Shown here: positions 16,470 to 24,664 of the stretch, in pieces | Layout: every line of letters starts with the position of its first letter | How positions within the stretch are numbered: position 1 is the first letter of the stretch | Source: WJMD01 sp964596015 | GTDB lineage: Bacteria > Joyebacterota > Joyebacteria > Joyebacterales > Joyebacteraceae | Direction of reading: 5' to 3' | Assembly: GCA_964596015.1 (NCBI GenBank) | Contig: CAZQSB010000003.1 | Span: forward strand, 1 to 64,000 | DNA length: 64,000 nt | Position numbers and translations under genes: made by a program | Notes under the pieces: model-generated | The model's input: the letters and a program-made list of their open reading frames with translations, nothing else | What the model was told of the DNA's origin: nothing | The model's database searches: none

Positions 16470-19400
16470 CTACCTCACCAGGAGCATCTTCCGCGACTCC
16501 TCGCGGTCGCCGTACGAAAGGCGGTAGAGATAGACTCCGGCTGCGACGTCTCCGCCGAACTCGTCCCTTCCGTCCCAGACGACCGCATGGTCGCCGGCGC
16601 CCACGTAGTCGTCGACGAGCTTGCGGATCATCCTCCCCTGGACGTTGTAGACGGCGAGGACGACGTGGCCCGGCGACGGCATGGTGTATCGGATGGTCGT
16701 CGCCGGCGTGAACGGATTCGGGGCGTTCTGGTGCAACACCGCCGTCGCGGCCTCGTTGCCTTCGTCCGGTACGTAGGTACCTGTCGATACCGAGGTCGTC
16801 GTGATGGACACGTCGTCGACGTAGACCCCCTCGACCACCTCCGCTTCATCGGTGTGGAAGCGGAACCGCACCCGGATGGTGTCGCCCGGCTCACCCAGAT
16901 CGCCGTAGCGGTACTCGAGCCAGTCGTTTCCGATCGACCCCAGCTCGCCGAGCGCGCCGCCGCTCCCGATGAAGTCGAGCGTGTCGACGTCGCCGTCGTG
17001 GCGCTCCAGTTCGATGAACAGGCCGTCCTCGTGGTAGATCGGGAACTCGCACCAGGCCCAGAAGGAGAGCTCGCTCTCCTCGCCCAGAACGACCTGCGGG
17101 GACGTCAGTGTGGCGTCCATGTCGTTCTGATAGGTGCCGGTCGTCGATTCTCCCGAGTACCAGGAGAACGCGCCCGAGCGCGACCTTCGATCGCTGAGAT
17201 TCCAGAGGTCGTTGGCCCCTGCGTGCGACCAGCCCGGCGCGCCGCTCTCGAAGTCGTCCTGGATGCCCGCGACGCCGACAGAGACGTGCAGCGTGTCCGT
17301 TTCGGCGAACCCGTCGGTCGTGACGAGGTCGAGCACCAGGTCGGCGACGTGAGTGGGCGGACACGCCGCGTCGACGTGGACGTCGAAGACAGCGCGCGCC
17401 GCGTCCCCGGAGGCCATGTCCCCGAGCGGGACCGCCCCCGAGACGACGCCCACCTCGTCGTCGAACGTCCACAGGTCGGCCGAGGGAGCCTCCGCCCCGG
17501 CGCCGCCGATGTTCGAGACGTCGACCATGAGACGGGCGTTCTCCCCCGGCTCGAGTATGCCGTCGCCGTCTCCCCCGCTGCCGTCGTCGATCGAGTACCG
17601 CCCGGCGACGAGACGCGGCGCGGACACCGTGATGTCGAACGAGCCGATCCAGATCGCGCCCCTCGAGTCGGTCGCCGTGACGTCGAACGCGGCCGTGTGT
17701 CCGTCGGGGCAATCAGGTGCGATCGACAGCTCGAAGCTCTCCGCGGGCGTCTCGAGACCTCCGGGCGATACCGAGGCGCAAGCCACGCTCCCGGTCGCTA
17801 TCGCGACGAGTTCGTCGTCACCGGTTATCGATATCGTCGCCGCGTCCGCCGTCGCCGTGCCGACGTTCTCCACCGTCACCGTCACGTCGACCGTCTCTCC
17901 CGGGCCGGCCAGCCCGTCATTGTTCCCGCCTGTCGCATCGTCGGTCTGATGCGACGCGAGCCTGAGGAACGCGCCGCTCACTTCGACCGGTACACTGGTT
18001 TCGTACGGCATGTGGTTCCGCGCGGTGACCGTGATCGTGATGCTGTCCGGCGTGGTCGGGTCGAGCGGCAGAAGAGCCGAGCCGCCCCCGCCTGTGAGCG
18101 CTCTCGCGTAGGTATCCAGACCGTTCGTGGCGCAGACGAGGGCCCCCTCGACCGGTCCGTGGGACGACCGGACGGTGACCGGCAGCATCGACTCGCCCCC
18201 CGGCACGGAGTCGGGATGCGAGACCGTGAGCGGCGCCGGCACGTCGGTCCAGACGGGCAGCTCCGGATCTCCGAGCAGGTTGACCTCGTACTGATGCCAC
18301 CGGTAGACGTTCTCGTCGCGCGAGAACGGGACCAGGGACGCCTTGGCCGCCGCCAGGGCTCGCCCGGCCTCCTTGATGTCCTCGACGAACACCGACCGAT
18401 AGAAGGCCTGCATGAACCGCTCGGAATATCCGTAGCCGGGATTGCCTGGCGAGGCCCAGCCGTAGCGGGAGTTTCCGATGAAGGCGACGGCGCCTCCGCC
18501 GGGGCTTCCGATGAAGCGCTCGGCGATGCACTCCTCGTCGAGGTCGAACGCGGCCGGCCAGCATCCGATGGAATAGACAAGCGGCTGCTCGTCCGCATTC
18601 GTCAGGTCGTAGATGTCCCAGCGGTAGATGTAGCCCTCCCCGCAGCCCATGGAGTTGTACCACGCGTGGCCGCTGTGGAGGAAATGCCCTGGACCATCGT
18701 TGAGCGCGTTCGTGACCGATGTCGCCGACTCATTGCCGAGCGTCTGGTAGAGCTTGTTGATCGGGTCGTACCTGGGCGGCACCGATTCCTGGTCGATCCG
18801 GTTGAGGGCGATCCCGGAATCGGTGAACGGATCGCTCCAGAGGACCTCCGCCGCCATGAGCATGTCGAGCTGATGACCGACCGGCGGGTTCCGCTCCCAG
18901 CGGAGCGTCTTCTCGACGAACGCCTGCGCCTGCAGCTCGTCCTTCACGGACGCCCGTCCGACGTACACGTCGGGGTAGAGGTCGACTCCGTCCTCGACCT
19001 CGCCGAATGTGGCGTCCCCGTCGGCGTTCCAGTCGCCGTCCAGATCAGCGAAATACAGGTCGCAGGCGAGCGCGTCCTCGTCGGGGTGCATTCCCGCCTC
19101 AGAGGTCATGGCGAAGGCTCGCCGGGCGGGAATGAGTGACGGCTCGCCACCCAGCAGGAACCAGACGGCTCCCCAGGACATCCTGGCGTCGAGGATGAAC
19201 GCGCGGAGCCGCTCGGCCTCGTCCGCTCCCTCGTAGGTCGCGTCGATCCACTGCCACTCGACGATCCGGGCGGGAACGCCCTTTCGGGTCTTCCAGTCGG
19301 CCAGCGGCTGAAAGTCGTCGACGTAGTCGCTCCGGCACACGATGACGTACTCGTGATCGCCGGGCGAGAGGTGGCTGTCCCGACCCCGGTGTCCCTCGGC

Positions 19401-20051
19401 GCCTTCCGGCAGCGTGGCGGCGTTCGCCGCCACCGACCGCAGGACGCGGGTCACGGCGGGATGCGCGCCGTGGCCGCGCTGTCTTTCGTCACTCGTGTAC
19501 TCGATCTCGAGGACGAGCGTCGTGAAGAGCCTGAGCCTCCCCTCCGCCGGAAGGTACTGGAGGGGGCGGACCTCGAGGTCCACGACCGTCCTCCCGGAGA
19601 ATGAGCCGACGCCCTCGATCTCGACGGGCGAGGCGGGCCAGGGCCTGCCGGCTTCGTAGATCGTCGCGGTCGGGGGCACTGACTCCGGAACAGGGACTTC
19701 CCTCCCGGGAATGGGGAGGATCGCCGGAGGCTGAGCGGGACGGATCCGCACACGTTCGAGGAGCTCGGTTGTCTCGGCGCTCCTGAGCGACACACCGAGG
19801 AGCCGGGAAGCCCCCGGCAGCGCGACCGACACCGGGAGAACGGGCAGCTCCGGGTGACCGGGTGTCCTTTCGACGTCGGCTCCGCGCAGGCGGACGATGT
19901 CGTAGCCGTCAGACGACGAGAAGACCAGGTCTCTTTCGCTGACGGTGACGATGTGTTCGTATATGGCTGCGTGGCCGCCGCCCGCCGCTCCCGCGAGAAG
20001 CACTGCGGCGATGACCACGGTGATCGATCGCACTATCAAACGCCTCCGCAT
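16470..20051 (-). CDS. Gingipain-like C25 cysteine peptidase with type-IX-like C-terminal domain
   Basis: A 1193-residue exported peptidase. Residues 1-28 are a signal peptide; about 35-220 form a C25-type propeptide; about 230-600 are the catalytic domain. The catalytic pair is visible: His in FLHSGHAWYN (about residue 462) and Cys in VYSIGCWPAAFD (about 497). Beta-rich CARDB/Ig-like modules follow (about 605-900), then a MAM/jellyroll-like region (about 930-1080). The last 90 residues (NAPNPFTPATTIRY, VYNVQGRMIRKL, WDGRDEFGGDVAAGVYLYRL, SRKMLLVR) match FlgD-like/type IX sorting domains. It heads an operon with a coiled-coil protein, a PorV-like barrel and a lipoprotein. Likely surface-exposed or secreted. 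Confidence 0.93.
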   Translation of the reverse strand: MRRRLIVRSITVVIAAVLLAGAAGGGHAAIYEHIVTVSERDLVFSSSDGYDIVRLRGADVERTPGHPELPVLPVSVALPGASRLLGVSLRSAETTELLERVRIRPAQPPAILPIPGREVPVPESVPPTATIYEAGRPWPASPVEIEGVGSFSGRTVVDLEVRPLQYLPAEGRLRLFTTLVLEIEYTSDERQRGHGAHPAVTRVLRSVAANAATLPEGAEGHRGRDSHLSPGDHEYVIVCRSDYVDDFQPLADWKTRKGVPARIVEWQWIDATYEGADEAERLRAFILDARMSWGAVWFLLGGEPSLIPARRAFAMTSEAGMHPDEDALACDLYFADLDGDWNADGDATFGEVEDGVDLYPDVYVGRASVKDELQAQAFVEKTLRWERNPPVGHQLDMLMAAEVLWSDPFTDSGIALNRIDQESVPPRYDPINKLYQTLGNESATSVTNALNDGPGHFLHSGHAWYNSMGCGEGYIYRWDIYDLTNADEQPLVYSIGCWPAAFDLDEECIAERFIGSPGGGAVAFIGNSRYGWASPGNPGYGYSERFMQAFYRSVFVEDIKEAGRALAAAKASLVPFSRDENVYRWHQYEVNLLGDPELPVWTDVPAPLTVSHPDSVPGGESMLPVTVRSSHGPVEGALVCATNGLDTYARALTGGGGSALLPLDPTTPDSITITVTARNHMPYETSVPVEVSGAFLRLASHQTDDATGGNNDGLAGPGETVDVTVTVENVGTATADAATISITGDDELVAIATGSVACASVSPGGLETPAESFELSIAPDCPDGHTAAFDVTATDSRGAIWIGSFDITVSAPRLVAGRYSIDDGSGGDGDGILEPGENARLMVDVSNIGGAGAEAPSADLWTFDDEVGVVSGAVPLGDMASGDAARAVFDVHVDAACPPTHVADLVLDLVTTDGFAETDTLHVSVGVAGIQDDFESGAPGWSHAGANDLWNLSDRRSRSGAFSWYSGESTTGTYQNDMDATLTSPQVVLGEESELSFWAWCEFPIYHEDGLFIELERHDGDVDTLDFIGSGGALGELGSIGNDWLEYRYGDLGEPGDTIRVRFRFHTDEAEVVEGVYVDDVSITTTSVSTGTYVPDEGNEAATAVLHQNAPNPFTPATTIRYTMPSPGHVVLAVYNVQGRMIRKLVDDYVGAGDHAVVWDGRDEFGGDVAAGVYLYRLSYGDREESRKMLLVR

Positions 20052-20148
20052 GCGCGTCGGCTCCCTGGAAAGGTGTGGTGATACCCGTCCGCTCGGCGCG
20101 CTTCGCGCCGTCGGTCCACGGGCGGACCGGTCTCACTCCTCTCCTACT

Positions 20149-20177
20149 AGATTGGACTCTGGAACGGGCCGTGTCAA
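20149..20177 (-). promoter_or_regulatory. Possible promoter of the C25 peptidase operon
   Basis: On the minus strand a perfect TTGACA (20177-20172) lies 100-130 bases before the peptidase ATG. The sequence 17 bases on, CAATCT (20154-20149), is a poor -10; TCTAGT at longer spacing is an alternative. Confidence 0.4.
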
Positions 20178-20206
20178 GCGCCGGCCCGTGCGTTACTGAG
20201 CCCTGC

Positions 20207-20977
20207 TCAGTCGCGTGAGAGCGCGCGAGAGATCCCATCCAGCGGGCATCCACGGCACCGCTCCTCCGTCCCGCAGAAGTCCTTGCCGACCCGCACGATG
20301 AGGGCATGGAACTCGTTCAGCGCGGCCGGCTCCCGGTCGAGAGCCCGGACCACGGCGTCGGAGACGGACTCGTACGCGGCCCCCTCCTCGATGGCCCCGT
20401 GTCGTCCGAGGACGCGACGGGCATACGTGTCCACCGGGAAGCTGGGGCGGCCGGCGGCGTACAGGAGGATGGAGTCGGCCGTCTCGGGCCCGACGCCGTC
20501 AACGGCCAGCAGCGCTCCCCTCAGTCCGGCCGCGGGAAGGCGCAGGAAGGCCTCGAACGCGGCGTCGATGGAACCCGATGCGGGCGCGGTCTCGATGGAC
20601 CCCGACGCGGGCGGCGCGTCGATGGAACCCGATGCGGGCGCGGTCTCGATGGACCCCGACGCGGGCGCGGTCTCGACGGCCTCCCGCGCCGCCGCCACGA
20701 CCCTCTTCAGGGTCCTCGCCTTTCTCGTGAAGAAGCCAGCCGGTCTGATGAGTTCCTCGAGTTCCTCTACGGGCAACGCCGAGAGAACGGACGGCGAGAG
20801 GGCTCCGGCCTCTCTCAGTCCTGCCATCGCGCGCTCCACGTTGCTCCAGGCGGTTCCCTGCGTGAGCACCGCGCCGACGACGGTCTCGAAGGTCGTCTCG
20901 GACGGCCACCACCCCTGGGGGCCGTACGCCTGGCGAAGCTGCTGTTCGATCTCCCTGATGCTCGTATCGGCCTTCAC
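20207..20977 (-). CDS. Endonuclease III-related HhH-GPD DNA glycosylase (COG2231 type) with internal tandem repeat
   Basis: A 256-residue base-excision DNA glycosylase. It has the family start YGPQGWWPSETTFETVVGAVLTQGTAW, the helix-hairpin-helix GVGPETADSILLYA and the catalytic Asp in VDTYARRVLG. As usual for this subgroup the endonuclease III catalytic Lys is replaced (Glu in GPETA), suggesting a monofunctional glycosylase. The C-terminus has three Cys (FCGTEERCRGCP), one fewer than a normal [4Fe-4S] site. Between the N-terminal and HhH parts (about residues 100-138) are four 9-residue repeats ETAPASGSI/DAPPASGSI, absent from the family as I know it. Start is GTG at 20977. It follows tRNA-Leu in the same direction. 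Confidence 0.92.
   Translation of the reverse strand: MKADTSIREIEQQLRQAYGPQGWWPSETTFETVVGAVLTQGTAWSNVERAMAGLREAGALSPSVLSALPVEELEELIRPAGFFTRKARTLKRVVAAAREAVETAPASGSIETAPASGSIDAPPASGSIETAPASGSIDAAFEAFLRLPAAGLRGALLAVDGVGPETADSILLYAAGRPSFPVDTYARRVLGRHGAIEEGAAYESVSDAVVRALDREPAALNEFHALIVRVGKDFCGTEERCRGCPLDGISRALSRD
20565..20672. repeat. Four-copy 27-base tandem repeat inside the glycosylase gene
   Basis: Units at 20565-20591, 20592-20618, 20619-20645 and 20646-20672. Units 1 and 3 are identical and 2 and 4 nearly so, indicating a 54-base higher-order duplication. The length keeps the frame and encodes the nine-residue unit ETAPASGSI. Confidence 0.95.
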
Positions 20978-21003
20978 GAACCAACGCCTTCCATATTAAG
21001 CGA

Positions 21004-21030
21004 ACGGCGGGACGCTCAGCGTCCCGCCGT
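21004..21030 (-). terminator. Hairpin terminator downstream of tRNA-Leu
   Basis: A perfect 12-bp stem (21004-21015 with 21019-21030) with a TCA loop directly after the tRNA 3' end on the minus strand, followed by an AT-richer stretch (CTTAATAT). Likely ends the glycolysis-secG-tRNA transcript before the glycosylase gene. Confidence 0.7.
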
Positions 21031-21038
21031 CTCTCGCG

Positions 21039-21125
21039 TGGTGCCCGGAGCGAGACTCGAACTCGCACAGGCAAAGGCCCACCACCCCCTCAAGATGGCG
21101 TGTCTACCAGTTCCACCATCCGGGC
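21039..21125 (-). tRNA. tRNA-Leu (anticodon GAG), CCA encoded
   Basis: An 87-base tRNA read on the minus strand. Acceptor arms GCCCGGA/TCCGGGC pair perfectly; the anticodon stem CCATC/GGTGG encloses the loop TTGAGGG giving anticodon GAG for CTC/CTT codons; a long class II variable arm and the T arm GCGAG-TTCGAGT-CTCGC follow, then ACCA encoded in the DNA. It sits 34 bases after the secG stop in the same direction and is probably processed from that transcript. Confidence 0.97.
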
Positions 21126-21159
21126 ACATATGTCGTCGCGCGTTGCGCGCGTTCCTTCG

Positions 21160-21585
21160 CTACTGGCCGCTCTCAGCGCCGTTCCCGGTCTGCTCGTCGG
21201 GCGTTCCGCCGCCATCGGGCAGGGCCGGCGTCGGCGTCTCATCGGGCACGGGCTCGGTGCCCGGCAGCCCCTCCACAGGCACCGCGCCGCCTGTGGCGCT
21301 TGCCGCTGTACCTGTTCTGCGCTCGAGGCCCCCTTCGACCGTTCCCATGGTGCTGCCGCGCGATACGACGGCCAGCGTGAGCGACGAGACCATGAAGGCG
21401 ATGGCGAGATAGCGCGTCGCCTTGGCAAGGAGCGACGCCGTCGTCTGCCCGCCGAACACAGCGCCCATGCCTCCGGCTCCGCCGAAGGCGCCCGCCAGTC
21501 CGCCGCCCTTGCTCGACTGCAGCAGGACGACGACGACCAGGGATGCGCTGATCAGGATGTGTACTGCGAGGAGCAGACCGACCAT
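21160..21585 (-). CDS. secG: Protein translocase subunit SecG
   Basis: SecG assists SecYEG-mediated export in the inner membrane. The first 75 residues have the family form: a first membrane helix (LLAVHILISASLVVVVLLQ), the loop SSKGGGLAGAFGGAGGMGAVFGG, and a second helix (LAIAFMVSSLTLAVV). The remaining 60 residues are a Pro/Gly/Thr-rich tail (EGLPGTEPVPDETPTPALPDG) not essential in the family. It follows tpiA by 45 bases, the common tpiA-secG-tRNA-Leu arrangement known from many bacteria. Confidence 0.95.
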   Translation of the reverse strand: MVGLLLAVHILISASLVVVVLLQSSKGGGLAGAFGGAGGMGAVFGGQTTASLLAKATRYLAIAFMVSSLTLAVVSRGSTMGTVEGGLERRTGTAASATGGAVPVEGLPGTEPVPDETPTPALPDGGGTPDEQTGNGAESGQ

Positions 21586-21630
21586 TCCTCGTCAACCTCC
21601 GCTTCATGCCGCGTTCTAAGGGGCCCCTCG

Positions 21631-22392
21631 TTACCGGGCCGCGCTGATGATCTCTGCGAACGACTCAGCCTCGAGGCTGGCGCCGCCCACGAGAACGCCG
21701 TCGACGTCGTTCCGGGCCAGGATCTCGCCGGCGTTTCCCGGCTTCACGCTGCCCCCATAGAGTATTCGAACGCCGTCGGCGACGCAATCTCCAAAACTAG
21801 CACGAACGAGCCCGCGAATCAAGTGGTGAACTTCGTCCGCCTGCTCCGGCGTGGCCGTTCTGCCCGTGCCGATGGCCCAGACAGGTTCGTAGGCGATGAC
21901 GACCCGCTCCACGGCTTCCCCGGAGACGTCCCGGAACGCCGCGCCGACCTGGCCCGAGACGATCTCCTCGGTCCTGTCGTGTTCCCTTTCCTCGATCCGC
22001 TCCCCGACGCAGACGACGGGAACGAGCTTTCCCTCGAGCACCTTTCGGAGCTTGAGGTTGACCATCTCGTCCGTCTCGCTGAAGACCCAGCGCCGCTCGG
22101 AATGCCCGATGATGACGTACTCCACACCGAGCCGCTCGAGCATCTCGCTCGACACCTCTCCGGTGAAGGCGCCGGAGCTCTCCCACGCGACGTTCTGCGA
22201 CCCGATGCTGATGCTGGTGCCGCGCGAGGCCTCCACTGCCGCCGGGATCGACGTGAAGGTCGGACAGATGACGACGTCGACGTCCGGCGTGCCCGAGTCG
22301 AGCCTCGAAGCCAGCGCCTGAACGGTCGTCCGCGTCTCCTCGTGGTCCTTGTGGAGCTTCCAGTTGCCGGCGATGATCGGTCGTCTGGCCAC
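21631..22392 (-). CDS. tpiA: Triose-phosphate isomerase
   Basis: A 253-residue TIM barrel interconverting dihydroxyacetone phosphate and glyceraldehyde 3-phosphate. Visible active-site residues are the Lys in AGNWKLHK, the His in IIGHSERR, the Glu in VVIAYEPVWAIGTG, and the phosphate-binding ILYGGSVKPGN. The flexible loop 6 sequence (WAIGTGRTAT) is complete. Length is normal. It lies 30 bases after pgk in the glycolysis operon. Confidence 0.98.
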   Translation of the reverse strand: MARRPIIAGNWKLHKDHEETRTTVQALASRLDSGTPDVDVVICPTFTSIPAAVEASRGTSISIGSQNVAWESSGAFTGEVSSEMLERLGVEYVIIGHSERRWVFSETDEMVNLKLRKVLEGKLVPVVCVGERIEEREHDRTEEIVSGQVGAAFRDVSGEAVERVVIAYEPVWAIGTGRTATPEQADEVHHLIRGLVRASFGDCVADGVRILYGGSVKPGNAGEILARNDVDGVLVGGASLEAESFAEIISAAR

Positions 22393-22422
22393 AGCGCCTC
22401 CCCGCTTCCTCGTCCGTACTTC

Positions 22423-23625
22423 TCAGACGTCCGTCAGGATCTCGATCCCGGGAAGCGGCTCGCCCTCGAGGAACTGAAGCGAGGCGCCTCCGCCGGTCGA
22501 TATGTGCGTCATCCTGTCTGCGACCCCGGCCTTGGCGACCGCCGAGGCTGAGTCGCCCCCGCCGACGATGCTGACGGCGCCCTCGTCCGTGCGGTCCGCG
22601 ACGGCCTCGGCCGTCTTCTTCGTGCCGTCGGCGAAGGCGGGCTTCTCGAAGACGCCCATGGGACCGTTCCACACGATCGTCATGGCCTCGGCGATCTCCG
22701 CCGAGAACGCCTTCACCGTACCGGGACCGATGTCCAGCCCCTTCCATCCGTCGGGAACGCCCTCGCCCGTCGTGACGACCCGCGCCGAGCTCTCGTCATC
22801 GATGTCCTTCGAGACGACGATGTCGAGCGGCAGGTGGATCGACTTCCCGGCCGCCTCGACGCGTTCGAGTATCCCGGAGGCCGTGTCGACGAGGTCCTCC
22901 TCGACGAGCGAGTCGCCGACCGAAACGCCTCGGGCCTTGAGGAACGTGAACGCCATGCCTCCGCCGATCAGGAAGACATCGACATGATCGAGGAGGTTGT
23001 CGATGACGCCGAGCTTGTCGGAGACCTTGGCGCCGCCGAGAAGCGCGACGTAGGGGCGCTTCGGCGCTTCCGTGGCCAGCGAGAGGTTCTCGAGCTCGGC
23101 CTCGATGAGGAACCCCATCGCGCGTCGCTCGAAGAGCTCCGCCGCGCCGACCGTCGAGGCGTGGGCCCGGTGCGCGGTGCCGAAGGCGTCGTCGACGTAC
23201 TCGTCCCCGAGCCGCGCCAGGCGCCGCGCGAAGTCCGCGGCGTTCTCCGTCTCCCCGGCGTGGAAGCGCAGGTTCTCAAGGAGGACGATGTCGCCGTCCT
23301 TCATGTCGGCGACCACCGCCTCCGTCCTGTCGCCCACGCAGTCGGGGGCCATCGTCACGTTCATGTCGATGAGCTTCCCGAGCCGCTCGGCTACCGGCTT
23401 CATGCGATACTCGTCGACGGCCTTCCCCTTGGGACGGCCCAGATGCGACATGAGGACGGCGCGACCCCCGCGCTCGACGATGTTGCGTATGGTCGGAAGC
23501 GCCCGCTCGATCCGCGTGTCGTCGGCCACCGATCCGTCGGAGGAGAGCGGCACGTTGAAGTCGACCCTCGTGAGGACCCGTCTTCCCTCGACCTTGACGT
23601 CCTTGACGTGGAGCTTCCTTCCCAT
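22423..23625 (-). CDS. pgk: Phosphoglycerate kinase
   Basis: A 400-residue kinase converting 1,3-bisphosphoglycerate and ADP to 3-phosphoglycerate and ATP. It begins with the substrate-binding RVDFNVPLSSDGSVADDTRIERALPTI pattern split here as VDFNVPL and DDTRIERALPTI, contains MSHLGRPKG, and ends with the nucleotide-binding GGGDSASAV and ISTGGGASLQFLEG. Length is normal for bacterial enzymes. It begins 10 bases after the gap stop, so the two are tightly coupled. Confidence 0.98.
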   Translation of the reverse strand: MGRKLHVKDVKVEGRRVLTRVDFNVPLSSDGSVADDTRIERALPTIRNIVERGGRAVLMSHLGRPKGKAVDEYRMKPVAERLGKLIDMNVTMAPDCVGDRTEAVVADMKDGDIVLLENLRFHAGETENAADFARRLARLGDEYVDDAFGTAHRAHASTVGAAELFERRAMGFLIEAELENLSLATEAPKRPYVALLGGAKVSDKLGVIDNLLDHVDVFLIGGGMAFTFLKARGVSVGDSLVEEDLVDTASGILERVEAAGKSIHLPLDIVVSKDIDDESSARVVTTGEGVPDGWKGLDIGPGTVKAFSAEIAEAMTIVWNGPMGVFEKPAFADGTKKTAEAVADRTDEGAVSIVGGGDSASAVAKAGVADRMTHISTGGGASLQFLEGEPLPGIEILTDV

Positions 23626-23635
23626 CTTCCCCTCC

Positions 23636-24649
23636 CTACTTCTTCGCCACGTGCTGCATCATGTCGACCATCCTGGCGGCGTATCCAGCCTCGTTATCGT
23701 ACCAGCCGAGGAGCTTGACCATGTTCCCGTTCATCACCTTCGTGAGGTCGCTGTCGAAGATGCAGGAGTGACGGTCGCCGACGATGTCGATCGAGACCAG
23801 CGGCTCGTCGGAGTAGCGCAGGTACGGGGCGAGCGGACCGTCCGTGGCGGCCTTCCGGAAGGCCGCGTTGATCTCCTCCGCCGTCGTCTCCTTCTCGGTC
23901 TCGAGGACGAAGTCGACGAGCGACCCGTCCGGCGTCGGCACGCGGACCGCCATGCCGTCGAGCTTGCCCCGGAGCTCGGGGATGACGATGGTGATCGCCT
24001 TGGCGGCCCCGGTGGTGGTCGGGATCATCGAGACGCCCGCGGCCCTGGCGCGGCGCAGGTCCTTGTGCGGAAGGTCGAGGATCCGCTGGTCGTTCGTCAC
24101 CGCGTGGATCGTCGTCATGATGCCCCGCCGGATCCCGAAGTTGTCGTTCAGGACCTTGACCATGGGCGCGGCGCAGTTGGTCGTGCACGACGCGGTGGAG
24201 ATGATGTGGTGGTTGTCGGGCTCGTAGTCGCCGTCGTTCACGCCCATCACGATCGTGATGTCGGCCCCCTTCTCGCCCTTCGCGGGAGCCGAGATCATGA
24301 CCTTCCGGGCGCCGGCTTCGATGTGCTTCCCGGCGCCTTCTCTCGTGCGGAAGTGTCCGGTCGATTCGATCACCACATCGACGCCGAGATCGCCCCAGGG
24401 AAGGCCGGACGGGTCCTTCTCCGAGAAGACCTTGATCCTCTTCCCGTTCACGACCAGGCTGTCGCCGTCGACCGACACATCGCCGTCGAAGATGCGGTGG
24501 ACCGAGTCGTACTTGAAGAGATGAGCGAGCGTCGCCGCGTCCGTCAGGTCGTTGACCGCGACGATGTCGAACTCCGGGTTGTCGTGAGCGATCCTGAGAA
24601 CCAGACGGCCGATGCGGCCGAAACCGTTGATCGCGTACTTGAGCGCCAT
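23636..24649 (-). CDS. gap: Glyceraldehyde-3-phosphate dehydrogenase, type I
   Basis: A 337-residue enzyme oxidising glyceraldehyde 3-phosphate with NAD(P). The Rossmann start INGFGRIGRLVLRI, the catalytic ISTASCTTNCAAP with the active Cys, and the C-terminal WYDNEAGYAARM are present. The acidic residue VNDLTD after strand 2 is consistent with NAD preference. A GGAGGAA ribosome-binding site precedes the ATG; 15 bases separate it from the fba stop. Part of the pfk-fba-gap-pgk-tpiA operon. Confidence 0.98.
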   Translation of the reverse strand: MALKYAINGFGRIGRLVLRIAHDNPEFDIVAVNDLTDAATLAHLFKYDSVHRIFDGDVSVDGDSLVVNGKRIKVFSEKDPSGLPWGDLGVDVVIESTGHFRTREGAGKHIEAGARKVMISAPAKGEKGADITIVMGVNDGDYEPDNHHIISTASCTTNCAAPMVKVLNDNFGIRRGIMTTIHAVTNDQRILDLPHKDLRRARAAGVSMIPTTTGAAKAITIVIPELRGKLDGMAVRVPTPDGSLVDFVLETEKETTAEEINAAFRKAATDGPLAPYLRYSDEPLVSIDIVGDRHSCIFDSDLTKVMNGNMVKLLGWYDNEAGYAARMVDMMQHVAKK

Positions 24650-24664
24650 GCGTCGGTTCCTCCT

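Noticed and set aside
16587..19139. 850-codon plus-strand open frame inside the C25 peptidase gene
   Set aside because: Antisense shadow caused by high GC codon bias; composition is Arg/Val/Asp-rich with no recognisable motif, while the opposite frame is clearly a C25 peptidase.
20565..20672. Could the tandem repeat be a CRISPR array?
   Set aside because: No spacers between units, the repeats are in frame within a coding sequence, and no Cas gene is present.
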